Position numbers and translations under genes: made by a program. Below the pieces are notes generated by a model. That model was given only the letters and a program-made list of their open reading frames with translations, had not been told where the DNA came from and searched no databases. From Acinetobacter wuhouensis (GTDB lineage: Bacteria > Pseudomonadota > Gammaproteobacteria > Pseudomonadales > Moraxellaceae), in NCBI RefSeq assembly GCF_001696605.3, contig NZ_CP031716.1, forward strand, positions 3,162,001-3,226,000: a stretch of 64,000 nt of DNA, written 5' to 3'. This document shows positions 1-8,295 of this stretch, in pieces. The stretch's first letter is position 1. The number at the start of each line of letters is the position of its first letter.

Positions 1-277
1 ATGGATTCACTCCACCTGCATTGCTGATCACTTTAATTTTTTTATCACTGATTTTTTTAAGTAATGGCGTCATCACACGGCTGACAAAATCGAGTGCATA
101 ACCATGTTCAGGATTAGTCATCATGGCTTTTGCCATAATCGACATGGTAATTTCAGATAGATAATCAAAAACCAAGTAATTGATGTCAGACAAATGTACG
201 AGCTGAAACGCTGCGGTATTGGTATCGCCCCAAAAGCCTGAAGCACACCCAATTTTGACTATACGCTGATCTTCCAT
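1..277 (-). CDS. AtuA-like (DUF1446) protein, N-terminal part only
   Basis: The reading frame starts at 277 and runs off the left edge of the window after 92 codons, so only the N-terminus is visible. It begins [18 protein letters not shown] and continues to SNAGGVNP, the pattern of the acyclic terpene utilisation AtuA / DUF1446 family. AtuA belongs to the citronellol/geraniol catabolic cluster of Pseudomonas, although its biochemical role is not well defined. It is transcribed divergently from the TetR gene at 444, and an inverted repeat lies between them. The two acyl-CoA dehydrogenases downstream of that regulator fit an acyl-CoA or terpenoid catabolic locus. The family call is fairly secure; the pathway is inferred. 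Confidence 0.75.
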   Translation of the reverse strand, partial: MEDQRIVKIGCASGFWGDTNTAAFQLVHLSDINYLVFDYLSEITMSIMAKAMMTNPEHGYALDFVSRVMTPLLKKISDKKIKVISNAGGVNP

Positions 278-340
278 TGTTATACCTCATTCGTCCCGAA
301 CTTGTTTTCATTGTTGTGCATAAAATTTATACTTTAATCT

Positions 341-358
341 ACCAAGCAAGCGCTTGGT
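341..358. promoter_or_regulatory. Probable TetR operator between atuA-like gene and tetR
   Basis: A perfect inverted repeat, ACCAAGC and GCTTGGT separated by AAGC, lies in the 166-bp divergent intergenic region. Its size and 18-bp layout are typical of TetR-family operators. The adjacent TetR gene at 444 is the obvious candidate binder. An AT-rich TATAAA-like stretch for the leftward gene sits immediately beside it. Binding is inferred, not shown. Confidence 0.6.
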
Positions 359-443
359 TTGTAAAGTGCAAAATGCTATGCTGAATTGGCAAATCTGTTA
401 ATTTTCATGTCAAATGATCTTCTACCAAGGATGACAACCCACG

Positions 444-1043
444 ATGATTGCGACTTCGATCACTGAAATTGAACCTATTGCTTGTTTTGATGACAGCGCG
501 CGTGGTCGTTTGTTATTGGGTGCTGCGTATTTGTTTCATAAGCAAGGTTATGCCAAAACCACAGTGAGAGAACTTGCAAATTTTATTGGAATTCAATCAG
601 GTAGCTTATTTCATCATTTCAAAAGTAAAGATGATATTTTGGCGAATGTGATGCATGAAACCATTATTTATAATCATGCACGTTTGCTCGATGCGATCAA
701 TCAAGGCAATCATCCTGAACAACAATTAAAAAATCTGATTAAAGCCGAATTGGTGTCGATCACAGGCGATACGGGTTCTGCGATGGCGGTTTTGGTTTAT
801 GAATGGTTTGCGCTCTCTACAGAACGTCAGAATGAATTACTCAAGTTACGTAATGATTATGAAAATATTTGGCTCAATGTGATTGAAGAATTAAAAGTGT
901 TGGGCAAAATTCAGCATGATGCTTTTATTTGGCGTAGATTGCTTGGTGGTGCAATTGCTTGGACAGTGACGTGGTATAGACCTGATGGAAAAATTTCTTT
1001 AGATGAATTGACTGAACATGTTTTGGATATGGCGTTAAAATGA
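444..1043 (+). CDS. TetR family transcriptional regulator
   Basis: A 199-residue TetR-type repressor. The helix-turn-helix domain spans about residues 20-68, with the diagnostic TTVRELANFIGI and GSLFHHFKSKDDIL segments; the rest is an all-helical ligand domain with no recognisable ligand signature. It is divergent from the AtuA-like gene and overlaps the GNAT gene by 4 bp (ATGA), so the two are translationally coupled. It most likely represses itself and the divergent catabolic gene through the inverted repeat at 341-358. The best purine-rich ribosome site (AAGG) is somewhat far upstream, about 13 bases, so the start is good but not certain. The inducer is unknown; an acyl-CoA would fit the neighbours. 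Confidence 0.88.
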   Translation: MIATSITEIEPIACFDDSARGRLLLGAAYLFHKQGYAKTTVRELANFIGIQSGSLFHHFKSKDDILANVMHETIIYNHARLLDAINQGNHPEQQLKNLIKAELVSITGDTGSAMAVLVYEWFALSTERQNELLKLRNDYENIWLNVIEELKVLGKIQHDAFIWRRLLGGAIAWTVTWYRPDGKISLDELTEHVLDMALK

Positions 1044-1534
1044 ATATTGTCTACTTAAGAAAACCAAAAATTTCAGACTTAAAAGAAATTGAATTGGCAT
1101 ATAAAAATAGCCAAGCACTACATCAACCTTGGACGTTTCCACCCATTGATTTTCAAAGTTATTTACAACAAGAAGGTCGATATTTTCTCTGCTTAAGTAA
1201 AACTCATCAAATTATTGGAACATTCAATATCTCTAATATTGTCCGTGGTTATTTTCATTCAGCCTATTTAGGTTACGAAATTTTTCATCCCTATCAAGGA
1301 AATGGCTATATGAAATTAGGGTTAAAATTATTATTGAATGAAGCCTTTCAAGTGATGAATTTGCATCGTTTAGAAGCCAATATACAACCTGAAAATATTG
1401 CATCAATTCGTCTTGTTGCAGGTGCAGGTTTTATCAAAGAAGGTTTTTCTAGACAGTATTTAAGAATTGGAGGTAAAGATTGGAAAGATCATGAACGATG
1501 GGCGATTATTAATGAAGATTGGAAAGAAACATAA
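1040..1534 (+). CDS. GNAT family N-acetyltransferase (RimJ/RimL-like)
   Basis: A 164-residue GCN5-related acetyltransferase. The acetyl-CoA binding core is visible around residues 78-125, with LGYEIFHPYQGNGYM followed by LLLNEAFQVMNLHRLEANI and N-x-x-S-I-R-L in the next helix, the layout of the RimJ/RimL ribosomal-protein acetyltransferase type. The start overlaps the TetR stop by 4 bp, and its stop overlaps the start of the VOC gene, so the three form one tight operon. The substrate cannot be read from the sequence; such proteins acetylate protein N-termini or small amines. Confidence 0.85.
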   Translation: MNIVYLRKPKISDLKEIELAYKNSQALHQPWTFPPIDFQSYLQQEGRYFLCLSKTHQIIGTFNISNIVRGYFHSAYLGYEIFHPYQGNGYMKLGLKLLLNEAFQVMNLHRLEANIQPENIASIRLVAGAGFIKEGFSRQYLRIGGKDWKDHERWAIINEDWKET

Positions 1535-1887
1535 TGCTAATCAATCTAGTCATTTTAAAAGTCCAAGATATTGAACGAACTCGCCAATTTTATAGTCAGT
1601 TTGGATTGGTTTTCAAATCAGAACAACATGGAAATGGTCCTGAACATTATTCATGTAATCTCAATAGATTAATCTTTGAAATCTACCCTGCTTTGGATGA
1701 TCTCAGTAATTTAACGCAAAACATAAGATTAGGTTTTCAAGTCGAAAACCTATCCCAACTTTTTACAAATATCACAGATATAGAAAAAATTATTTCCCCA
1801 CTACAAAACACGCCTTTTGGATTTAGAGCTGTAATAAAGAATAATGATGGACATGTGATTGAATTTACTGAAATATCAAAACGCTAA
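1534..1887 (+). CDS. VOC (glyoxalase/bleomycin resistance) family protein
   Basis: A short single-domain protein of 117 residues with the VOC fold pattern: an opening strand LINLVILKVQDIERTRQFYSQ, a central Y-S-C-N and F-E-I-Y-P strand, and a C-terminal NNDGHVIEFTE ending in the metal-ligand-type Glu. I chose the ATG at 1534, which overlaps the GNAT stop (TAATG), instead of a TTG 15 bases upstream inside the GNAT gene. Its 3' end overlaps the convergent acyl-CoA dehydrogenase by 12 bp. No substrate can be assigned. Confidence 0.75.
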   Translation: MLINLVILKVQDIERTRQFYSQFGLVFKSEQHGNGPEHYSCNLNRLIFEIYPALDDLSNLTQNIRLGFQVENLSQLFTNITDIEKIISPLQNTPFGFRAVIKNNDGHVIEFTEISKR

Positions 1888-3045
1888 TTGCTTACTAATC
1901 AAATCTTTCATAATTTCCTCTGCACCACCACCAATCATATTCACCTTTACTTCACGGTAAATACGCTCAGATTTCGTACCTCGCATAAAGCCCATGCCAC
2001 CAAGCGTTTGCACAGCAGCATCTGCACAAAACTGCATCGTTTGTGTTGCGACATTCTTCGACATACAAATCTGTGCAATTAAATCGCAGCCTTGCAATTC
2101 CGCTTTACCCATACGATAAGCCGTATCTTCCAACAAGGCACGCGTTGTGGTTAATCGTGTGGCCATATCCACCAACTTATGACGTACCACTTGGTGATCA
2201 ACCAAACGCTTAGCAAAAGTTTTACGCTCTTTCGACCATTCCAAAGCCTCTTGATAACACACCAAGGCATAACCATACGCCATCGAAGCCAACCAAAAAC
2301 GTTCCATATTAAAGTTTTTCATGATGACTTTAAAACCCGCATTTTCCTCACCCAAAAGATTTTCAGCAGGCACTTTCACCTGATCAAAATGCAAATGCGC
2401 TGTGTCCGATGCCCACCAGCCCATTTTCTTTAAAGGTGATTTCGTAATGCCCTCACTATGTGCATCGATCAATAACATCGAAATACCATTTGCACCTTTG
2501 ATTTCAGGATGAGTTCGTACAGCAACCGTGTAATAATCCGCACGCATTCCCGAAGTAATAAAGGTTTTCTCACCACTAACAATGTAAAAATCACCCTCAC
2601 GAATGGCTTTGGTCTGTAATGCCGCAACATCTGAGCCACCACTCGGTTCAGTGATCGCCAATGCAGAAATCTTTTCACCTGAAATAATTTGTGGCATGAC
2701 TTTGTCACGAATATGTGGTTGTGCAAAATGATGAATCGGCGGTGTTCCAATGGTATGAATCATGAGTGAAATATGCACCCCACCTGAACCTGCTTTGGCT
2801 GTTTCAACCGCAGCGAGGAATACATGAAATGCATCTGCATCCGAAATACCACCATGCTCATCATCAAAGCCTAGCCCCAATAAACCAATTTCAGCCGCTT
2901 TTTGGTAAAGCTCGCGTGGAAAGGTTTCAGCTTCATCCCATTCATTCACATAAGGTGAAATTTCTTTTTCTACAAACTTTTTAACACTGTCTGCAAAAGC
3001 ACGATGTTCTGCGGTGTAGTAAATCGGGTTATTTAAATGATCCAT
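1876..3045 (-). CDS. Acyl-CoA dehydrogenase (first of two tandem paralogues)
   Basis: A flavin-dependent acyl-CoA dehydrogenase of 389 residues, normal length for the family. It would introduce an alpha-beta double bond in an acyl-CoA and pass electrons to ETF. The FAD/substrate signature ALAITEPSGGSDVAAL lies near residue 130, the YREVKVNMIGGGAEEIMKD segment near the C-terminus carries the Glu in the position of the catalytic base, and KTFITSG and QTLGGMGF are typical. The ATG at 3045 is preceded by CAGGGA at good spacing and matches the start of the second paralogue; an in-frame ATG 24 bases upstream is less likely. Possible substrates are branched or terpenoid acyl-CoAs (AtuD-like) given the AtuA-like neighbour, which is an inference. 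Confidence 0.9.
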   Translation of the reverse strand: MDHLNNPIYYTAEHRAFADSVKKFVEKEISPYVNEWDEAETFPRELYQKAAEIGLLGLGFDDEHGGISDADAFHVFLAAVETAKAGSGGVHISLMIHTIGTPPIHHFAQPHIRDKVMPQIISGEKISALAITEPSGGSDVAALQTKAIREGDFYIVSGEKTFITSGMRADYYTVAVRTHPEIKGANGISMLLIDAHSEGITKSPLKKMGWWASDTAHLHFDQVKVPAENLLGEENAGFKVIMKNFNMERFWLASMAYGYALVCYQEALEWSKERKTFAKRLVDHQVVRHKLVDMATRLTTTRALLEDTAYRMGKAELQGCDLIAQICMSKNVATQTMQFCADAAVQTLGGMGFMRGTKSERIYREVKVNMIGGGAEEIMKDLISKQLAF

Positions 3046-3137
3046 ATTTATTCCCTGTGTTCTTTCCATATTTTTGTTTTACGTCTTAGCTCTATAAAAA
3101 ATCAATTTTTACGCATAAGTTGAATTAATATTGAATG

Positions 3138-3227
3138 TTCCCTCTCCTTTCAGGAGAGGGTTAGGGAGAGGTTTTCTATTTAAACACCCCTCACCCTAAC
3201 CTTCTCCAAGGAGAAGCGACTTTCTAT
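3138..3227. repeat. Intergenic multi-hairpin repeat between the two acyl-CoA dehydrogenases
   Basis: This element has nested complementarity: CCCTCTCC pairs with GGAGAGGG, TTAGGG pairs with CCCTAA 30-40 bases on, and CTTCTCC pairs with GGAGAAG. Together these give a cloverleaf-like fold. It contains no reading frame. Weakly similar CT/GA-rich hairpins occur at 38556-38590 and 40945-41000 in this window, so it looks like a dispersed Acinetobacter intergenic repeat. Its function is unknown. Confidence 0.7.
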
Positions 3228-3303
3228 TTGAATGTCCCTATCAATCACTAATCATTTTCAACTACTTTAGGAGTCTATTGAAAATACGTGATTTTAAATA
3301 AAA

Positions 3304-4467
3304 TCAATACCCCAACTGACGACTCGCAAGATCTTTCATAATTTCCTCTGCACCACCACCAATCATATTCACCTTCACATCACGATAGATCCGTTCAGAC
3401 TTTGTGCCTCGCATAAAACCCATACCGCCAAGGGTTTGCACTGCTGCATCGGCACAAAATTGCATGGTTTGCGTAGCGACATTTTTCAACATACAAATCT
3501 GTGCAATCAACTCATTGCCCTGCAACTCAGGTTTGCCCAAACGATAAGCCGTATCCTCAAGTAGCGCCAAAGTTGTGGTTAAACGAGTCGCCATATCCAC
3601 CAATTTATGCCGTACCACTTGATGATCAACCAAACGCTTACCGAAAGTTTTACGCTCTTTTGCCCATTCCAAAGCCTCTTCATAACACGTCAATGCAAAA
3701 CCATAGCTACTCGCTGCAAGGAAAAAACGCTCCATGTTGAAATTATTCATAATCACAAGGAAGCCCATATTTTCCGCTCCCAAAAGATTCTTTGCAGGTA
3801 CTCTGACATTGTCAAAATGTAAATGTGCCGTATCTGATGCCCACCACCCCATCTTATCCAATTTGGATTTGGTGATACCCTGACTATGTGCATCCACAAG
3901 AATCATCGAAATACCGTTTGGTCCTTTGGCATCAGGATCAGTACGCACAGCAACCGTATAATAATCTGCACGTATCCCCGAGGTGATAAAGGTCTTTTCA
4001 CCACTCAAAATATAATCATCACCATCACGGATTGCCGAAGTTTTTAATGCCGCAACATCTGAACCACCACTTGGCTCGGTAATCGCCAATGCCGAAATTT
4101 TTTCACCTGCCAAAATTTGTGTGAGTACACTTTCTTTAATTTCAGGCGAGGCAAAATGATTGATCGGTGGTGCACCGATTGAGTGCGAAAGTAAAGATGC
4201 ACACAAGCCACCTGAGCCTGTTTTGGCAAGTTCTATTGAGGATAATAAAACGTGAAAAGCATCCGTTCCTGCGATCCCACCATAATTTTCATCAAAACCA
4301 ATACCCAATAATCCAATATCAGCGGCTTGTTTATAGAGTTCGCGAGGAAAAGTTTCAGTTTCTTCCCATTCATTGACATAAGGTAAAAGCTCTTTTTGAA
4401 CGAACTTACGAACTGAATCTGCGAATGCAAAGTGCTGATCTGTATAGTAAATTGGATTAGGTTTCAT
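3304..4467 (-). CDS. Acyl-CoA dehydrogenase (second tandem paralogue)
   Basis: A 387-residue acyl-CoA dehydrogenase closely similar along its whole length to the one at 1876-3045: the same NPIYYT start region, ALAITEPSGGSDVAAL, and a shared GFMRGTKSERIYR and VNMIGGGAEEIMKD C-terminus. It should catalyse the same reaction type with ETF as acceptor. The difference is concentrated in the middle (for example FFLAASSYGF against FWLASMAYGY), a region that helps form the acyl pocket, so substrate range may differ. I prefer the ATG at 4467 because it aligns with the paralogue; one 12 bases upstream (4479) is also possible. It is separated from the first copy by about 260 bp holding a repeat, so each may have its own promoter. 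Confidence 0.9.
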   Translation of the reverse strand: MKPNPIYYTDQHFAFADSVRKFVQKELLPYVNEWEETETFPRELYKQAADIGLLGIGFDENYGGIAGTDAFHVLLSSIELAKTGSGGLCASLLSHSIGAPPINHFASPEIKESVLTQILAGEKISALAITEPSGGSDVAALKTSAIRDGDDYILSGEKTFITSGIRADYYTVAVRTDPDAKGPNGISMILVDAHSQGITKSKLDKMGWWASDTAHLHFDNVRVPAKNLLGAENMGFLVIMNNFNMERFFLAASSYGFALTCYEEALEWAKERKTFGKRLVDHQVVRHKLVDMATRLTTTLALLEDTAYRLGKPELQGNELIAQICMLKNVATQTMQFCADAAVQTLGGMGFMRGTKSERIYRDVKVNMIGGGAEEIMKDLASRQLGY

Positions 4468-4661
4468 TGTTCTCAGCATCCTGCTTTATTTTATAGTGAA
4501 CTCATACTGACAGATTTTGATGAATTTGAAGTTGCATAAATGTTCATTTTATTCGAAAAAATATGACAATTTAGCTCAATATTTTTTATTAATTTCAGAT
4601 TCATTCTGAAAAATCCGTTACACTGTCCCCAACTCTATTTTTGAATTTAGCTTTCTAAATA

Positions 4662-7600
4662 ATGGCAACATTAAATCAATTTTTATCACGCTTCAGTACT
4701 GCAACCATTCAACGTAGCGTTAGCTACGTCAAAAAAATTGATTTAAAATCATTAGAAATCTATCCTGACCGCGATAATCTTGTGATTGAAGCACAAGTTC
4801 AAGGTACGGATTACTACGAAACAGCTGTTATTTTCAATCCACTCAAAAATAAAATTGTCGATACCGATTGTAGTTGTCCGGTTGGAATCGATTGCAAACA
4901 TGCTGCAGCACTGGCACGTTATTTTTATGATCATCAAGGGGTTAATCCTTCTGCACCTCAAGCCATTCACAATACGGATCAAACTCAAGCCACCAAAAGT
5001 AATCCAAAACTTGGGACTGCAAAGTTATGGCTAGAACAATTTAGAGTACAATTACAGCAAATTAAACATGCTGAAGCTCATCAACACCATCAACTGATTT
5101 ATATATTTCAACCTAAAAATGGCTCGACCAAATTACAACTGAGTGTGTTCAAAACACGACGTAATAAAGATGGTAAGGTTCGCGACACGACCCTCTATAC
5201 CAGCTATGACAATGTTTTGAATGAAAAATTAAAAGTCTCAAAACAAGAAAAGAAACTGTTTAGTTCCCTTTACTTCTTTGCCAAGCAAAATTTTAATAAT
5301 GCACATTTTTATCCGATGTCATGGGATATCTCAGGCATTTATCAGGATCATTTAAAAACTGCGATTCAAACGGGTGAAGTTTACTGCTTAGACATTATCC
5401 GACCAGCATTAACATGGTCAGAAGAAACCTATCGAATCGAATTCAATTGGCAATCACGTCCTGATGAAAAAACTGAAAAATTAAAAGCACAGTTTTTTGA
5501 TCAAGATGATTTTGAAATTTCGACTGAACATGCAAAGCAAATTTATATTGTTCATTCTCATCCACCAAGTTACTTAGATATTTCAAAAAATCAAATCGGT
5601 GCACTTGATTCTACATATTCAAGTGAAATGATTGATGAATTGATGAACATGCCGCAAATGCCGGTTGAATTATTGGCAGAGTTTGAGCAAGTGATTCAAC
5701 CCTATCCAGTTTTTGAAAATTTACCGCAAGCTCAATTTGCGCAAAATATTGAAACATTAACGGGAAAACCAACGCCTATTTTACGTTTCGGCACACATCC
5801 ACAATATGATCGTTTAGGTCATATGCATCATTATGCTATTGCTGAAATAGAGTTTGAATATCCTGCAGGTCGAATTAAAGCAGGCTTTATTGAAGATAAC
5901 TTTATTACCAATGTAAATGAAAAAACCATTAAACAACAACGTGATCTAAGTACAGAAAAATCACATATTGATGCCTTAATGCGTTCAGTTAAATCATCGC
6001 AATGGATCAGTAAAATCCCTAAGAGTAAACGTCCAGCTTTTGATGCTATCACTGAAAATTCAATTATTTGTGCAGATCCAAATGCATGGATTAGCCAACT
6101 TCTTCCTGATAATAAAATTGAATTGCTCGGCTGGAAAGTTGAACATACCAAAGACAGTCTATTTAATCTTAAATCAACGCAAAACATGCAGTTGGCATTG
6201 ACAGAATCTGAACAAAAACAAGATTGGTTTAATGTCGGTGCAACCATTCAAGATATGAATGGCAACACCTATAACTTAATCGACCTACTCGGTTATGCAG
6301 TAGAACGTAATCCTCATCTTTTAGAAGATGATTATATTGATGAACTGAATGAAGATGGTTTTATTGTCGTCTACTTCGATGCAACAGATAGCCAACTTGC
6401 GCTTAAAGTGAAAGACATCAAACCAATTTTGGTATACCTAAAAGAAATTTTACGCCATCCTGAATCCGCTTCTTTAGACCAGTATGATGCTGCACAATTT
6501 TTAGACCTACAGCATCACTTGGGCATGCCTTGGCATACCAATGAGCGCCTACAGTTATTTGTAGATAAATTGGTAAATAGCTACCAACAGCACATTCCGA
6601 CACCGAAAGGTTTCCAAGGTGAATTGCGCCCTTATCAACAACAAGGCTTGGCATGGTTACAATTCCTTCGAGAAACTGAACATGGTGGTGTGCTTGCAGA
6701 TGACATGGGGCTAGGTAAAACAGCTCAAACCCTTGCGCATATTCTTTTAGAAAAACAAGCGGGACGTCTAAATAAAACACCTGCATTGATTATCGCACCG
6801 ACCTCTTTGATGCATAACTGGCGTAAAGAAGCCGAGAAATTCACTCCTGAACTCAAAGTCTTAGTACTACAAGGTCATGATCGCGTAGAGCATTTCCAAG
6901 AAATTCAAGATGCAGACATTGTCCTCAGTACCTATCCGCTACTTGGGCGAGATGAAGAGTTTTTATTACCCCATCAATATCATTTATTGATTTTGGATGA
7001 AGCTCAAAATATTAAAAACCCACGTGCAAAAGCATCGCAAGTGGTGCGTCAGCTCAAAGCCAAACATCGTCTGTGCCTCACTGGCACACCGATGGAAAAC
7101 CATTTAGGTGAGCTTTGGTCACTGTTCCACTTTTTAATGCCAGGATTCTTATATAGTCAGGAATTATTTAATAAAAAATATCGCAATCCGATCGAAAAGC
7201 ATGCCGATATTAATATTAAAAATAAACTTGTTTCACGTGTAAAACCGTTCATGCTACGTCGTTTAAAAACTGAAGTTGCCAAAGAACTTCCTGAAAAAAC
7301 CACGATTGAAGTCAATATTGACATGAATGAACAGCAATCTAAATTGTATGAAGCTGTTCGTGCGACGATGCAAAAAAATATTCGTGAATTGATTCAAGCC
7401 AAAGGGTTTCATCGTAGCCAAATTCAAATCTTGAGTGCTTTATTGAAATTACGCCAAGTCTGCTGTCATCCAAGTTTATTGGATCTCGATCAAGTTAAAT
7501 CACAAAATGTAGAATCAGCAAAACTTGAGCAATTATTGGAAATGGTACAAGGCATGGTGGAAGAAGGTCGTAAGATTTTGATCTTCTCTCAATTCACCAC

Positions 7601-8018
7601 CATGTTGCAATTGATTGAAAATCACTTAAAAACTTTAAAAATTAAGAGTGTTAAACTTACTGGGCAAACAAAGAAACGTGATGAAGTCATTACAGCATTC
7701 CAAAATGGTGATATTCCAGTATTCCTAATCAGCTTAAAAGCAGGTGGTGTAGGGCTGAACTTAACCGCTGCGGATACTGTGATTCATTATGATCCTTGGT
7801 GGAACCCTGCTGCTGAAGATCAAGCTTCAGATCGTGCATGGCGTATTGGGCAAGATAAACCTGTCTTTGTCTATAAATTGATTACCAATCAAAGTATTGA
7901 AGAGAAAATTTTAGCTTTACAGAAAAATAAAGCTGATTTAGCTAAATCAATTCTTAGCATTGACCATGAAAATGAAGTTAAATTATCTGAAGATGATGTG
8001 ATGAGCCTATTAGATTAG
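4662..8018 (+). CDS. SWIM zinc-finger SNF2/RapA-like DNA helicase
   Basis: A 1118-residue protein with an N-terminal SWIM-type zinc finger (C70-x-C72, C78-x-H80) and a C-terminal SNF2 helicase engine. Walker A is in DDMGLGKTAQT near residue 680, the DEAH-like box reads LDEAQN near 778, and motifs V-VI read AGGVGLNLTAADTVIHYD and DRAWRIGQ near 1025-1060. Members use ATP to translocate on double-stranded DNA or remodel nucleoprotein. The bacterial SWIM-SNF2 class is widespread but poorly characterised. It is transcribed alone; no terminator follows until the hairpin at 8231, so readthrough would run across the candidate small RNA region. Confidence 0.93.
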   Translation: MATLNQFLSRFSTATIQRSVSYVKKIDLKSLEIYPDRDNLVIEAQVQGTDYYETAVIFNPLKNKIVDTDCSCPVGIDCKHAAALARYFYDHQGVNPSAPQAIHNTDQTQATKSNPKLGTAKLWLEQFRVQLQQIKHAEAHQHHQLIYIFQPKNGSTKLQLSVFKTRRNKDGKVRDTTLYTSYDNVLNEKLKVSKQEKKLFSSLYFFAKQNFNNAHFYPMSWDISGIYQDHLKTAIQTGEVYCLDIIRPALTWSEETYRIEFNWQSRPDEKTEKLKAQFFDQDDFEISTEHAKQIYIVHSHPPSYLDISKNQIGALDSTYSSEMIDELMNMPQMPVELLAEFEQVIQPYPVFENLPQAQFAQNIETLTGKPTPILRFGTHPQYDRLGHMHHYAIAEIEFEYPAGRIKAGFIEDNFITNVNEKTIKQQRDLSTEKSHIDALMRSVKSSQWISKIPKSKRPAFDAITENSIICADPNAWISQLLPDNKIELLGWKVEHTKDSLFNLKSTQNMQLALTESEQKQDWFNVGATIQDMNGNTYNLIDLLGYAVERNPHLLEDDYIDELNEDGFIVVYFDATDSQLALKVKDIKPILVYLKEILRHPESASLDQYDAAQFLDLQHHLGMPWHTNERLQLFVDKLVNSYQQHIPTPKGFQGELRPYQQQGLAWLQFLRETEHGGVLADDMGLGKTAQTLAHILLEKQAGRLNKTPALIIAPTSLMHNWRKEAEKFTPELKVLVLQGHDRVEHFQEIQDADIVLSTYPLLGRDEEFLLPHQYHLLILDEAQNIKNPRAKASQVVRQLKAKHRLCLTGTPMENHLGELWSLFHFLMPGFLYSQELFNKKYRNPIEKHADINIKNKLVSRVKPFMLRRLKTEVAKELPEKTTIEVNIDMNEQQSKLYEAVRATMQKNIRELIQAKGFHRSQIQILSALLKLRQVCCHPSLLDLDQVKSQNVESAKLEQLLEMVQGMVEEGRKILIFSQFTTMLQLIENHLKTLKIKSVKLTGQTKKRDEVITAFQNGDIPVFLISLKAGGVGLNLTAADTVIHYDPWWNPAAEDQASDRAWRIGQDKPVFVYKLITNQSIEEKILALQKNKADLAKSILSIDHENEVKLSEDDVMSLLD

Positions 8019-8053
8019 TGAAATTTTAAACTTAGCCTTGTCGAATATGACAG

Positions 8054-8071
8054 TGTAAGCTTTAGCCTACA
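8054..8071 (+). promoter_or_regulatory. GacA-box-like upstream activating site
   Basis: TGTAAG, six bases, then CCTACA. The known upstream activating sequence bound by GacA in front of rsm small-RNA genes in Pseudomonas is TGTAAG-N6-CTTACA, so 11 of 12 fixed positions match. The centre lies about 70 bases before the best predicted transcription start at about 8132, the distance seen for rsmX/Y/Z promoters. The site is in a gene-free interval directly upstream of the candidate Rsm RNA. GacA itself is not in this window. Confidence 0.65.
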
Positions 8072-8115
8072 AACCATGATGACTTTCACGAATATACAGC
8101 ATTTAAGAAATGTCC

Positions 8116-8126
8116 TAATCTATAGT
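8116..8126 (+). promoter_or_regulatory. Candidate -10 element for the Rsm-like RNA
   Basis: Overlapping TAATCT (8116-8121) and TATAGT (8121-8126) hexamers precede GGGAACAGG. With TATAGT as -10, transcription would start at about 8132. The corresponding -35 position (AGCATT) is poor, which fits a promoter that depends on an activator. This is a prediction from position and sequence only. Confidence 0.45.
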
Positions 8127-8130
8127 TATA

Positions 8131-8260
8131 GGGAACAGGAAGTTTCCCAGACAAAAACAATAATAAAGCGTCTGAGCATCAGGAATGTGAGATTCGACAG
8201 GAGTCAGATCTAACTAACCGATATGAAAGAACCCCATCAGGATGATGGGGTTTATTTTTT
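8131..8260 (+). ncRNA. Candidate Rsm/Csr-type small RNA (CsrA/RsmA sponge)
   Basis: A gene-free stretch that would give an RNA of about 125-130 nt with five GGA motifs (8132, 8138, 8182, 8200, 8240). Four are presented in hairpin loops. GGGAA/TTCCC flanks CAGGAAG. CAT/ATG flanks CAGGA (a short, weak stem). GAC/GTC flanks AGGA inside a longer GATT/GATC stem. The intrinsic terminator ACCCCATCA/TGATGGGGT has GGA exactly as its loop. An A-rich single-stranded stretch (8154-8169) is closed by CAGAC/GTCTG. Loop-borne GGA in A(N)GGA context is the recognition signal of CsrA/RsmA, and RsmY/RsmZ are of similar size. A GacA-like box sits upstream. The assignment is inferred from architecture, since there is no sequence family I can match it to. 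Confidence 0.7.
8231..8260 (+). terminator. Rho-independent terminator with GGA loop
   Basis: A perfect 9-bp stem, ACCCCATCA with TGATGGGGT, closes on a three-base GGA loop and is followed by TTATTTTTT. It ends the candidate small RNA and would also end any readthrough from the SNF2 helicase gene. Confidence 0.9.
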
Positions 8261-8295
8261 ATAGCTATTGAAAAACTTCTTTCATTGATTTGAAC

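Noticed and set aside
431..466. A short upstream ORF starting at ATG 431 in front of the TetR gene
   Set aside because: Only 11 codons overlapping the TetR start in another frame, with no sign of leader-peptide composition.
8131..8260. 6S RNA or tmRNA as an alternative for the candidate small RNA
   Set aside because: It lacks the long double-stranded bubble of 6S RNA and any tRNA-like ends or tag frame of tmRNA, and it is too short.
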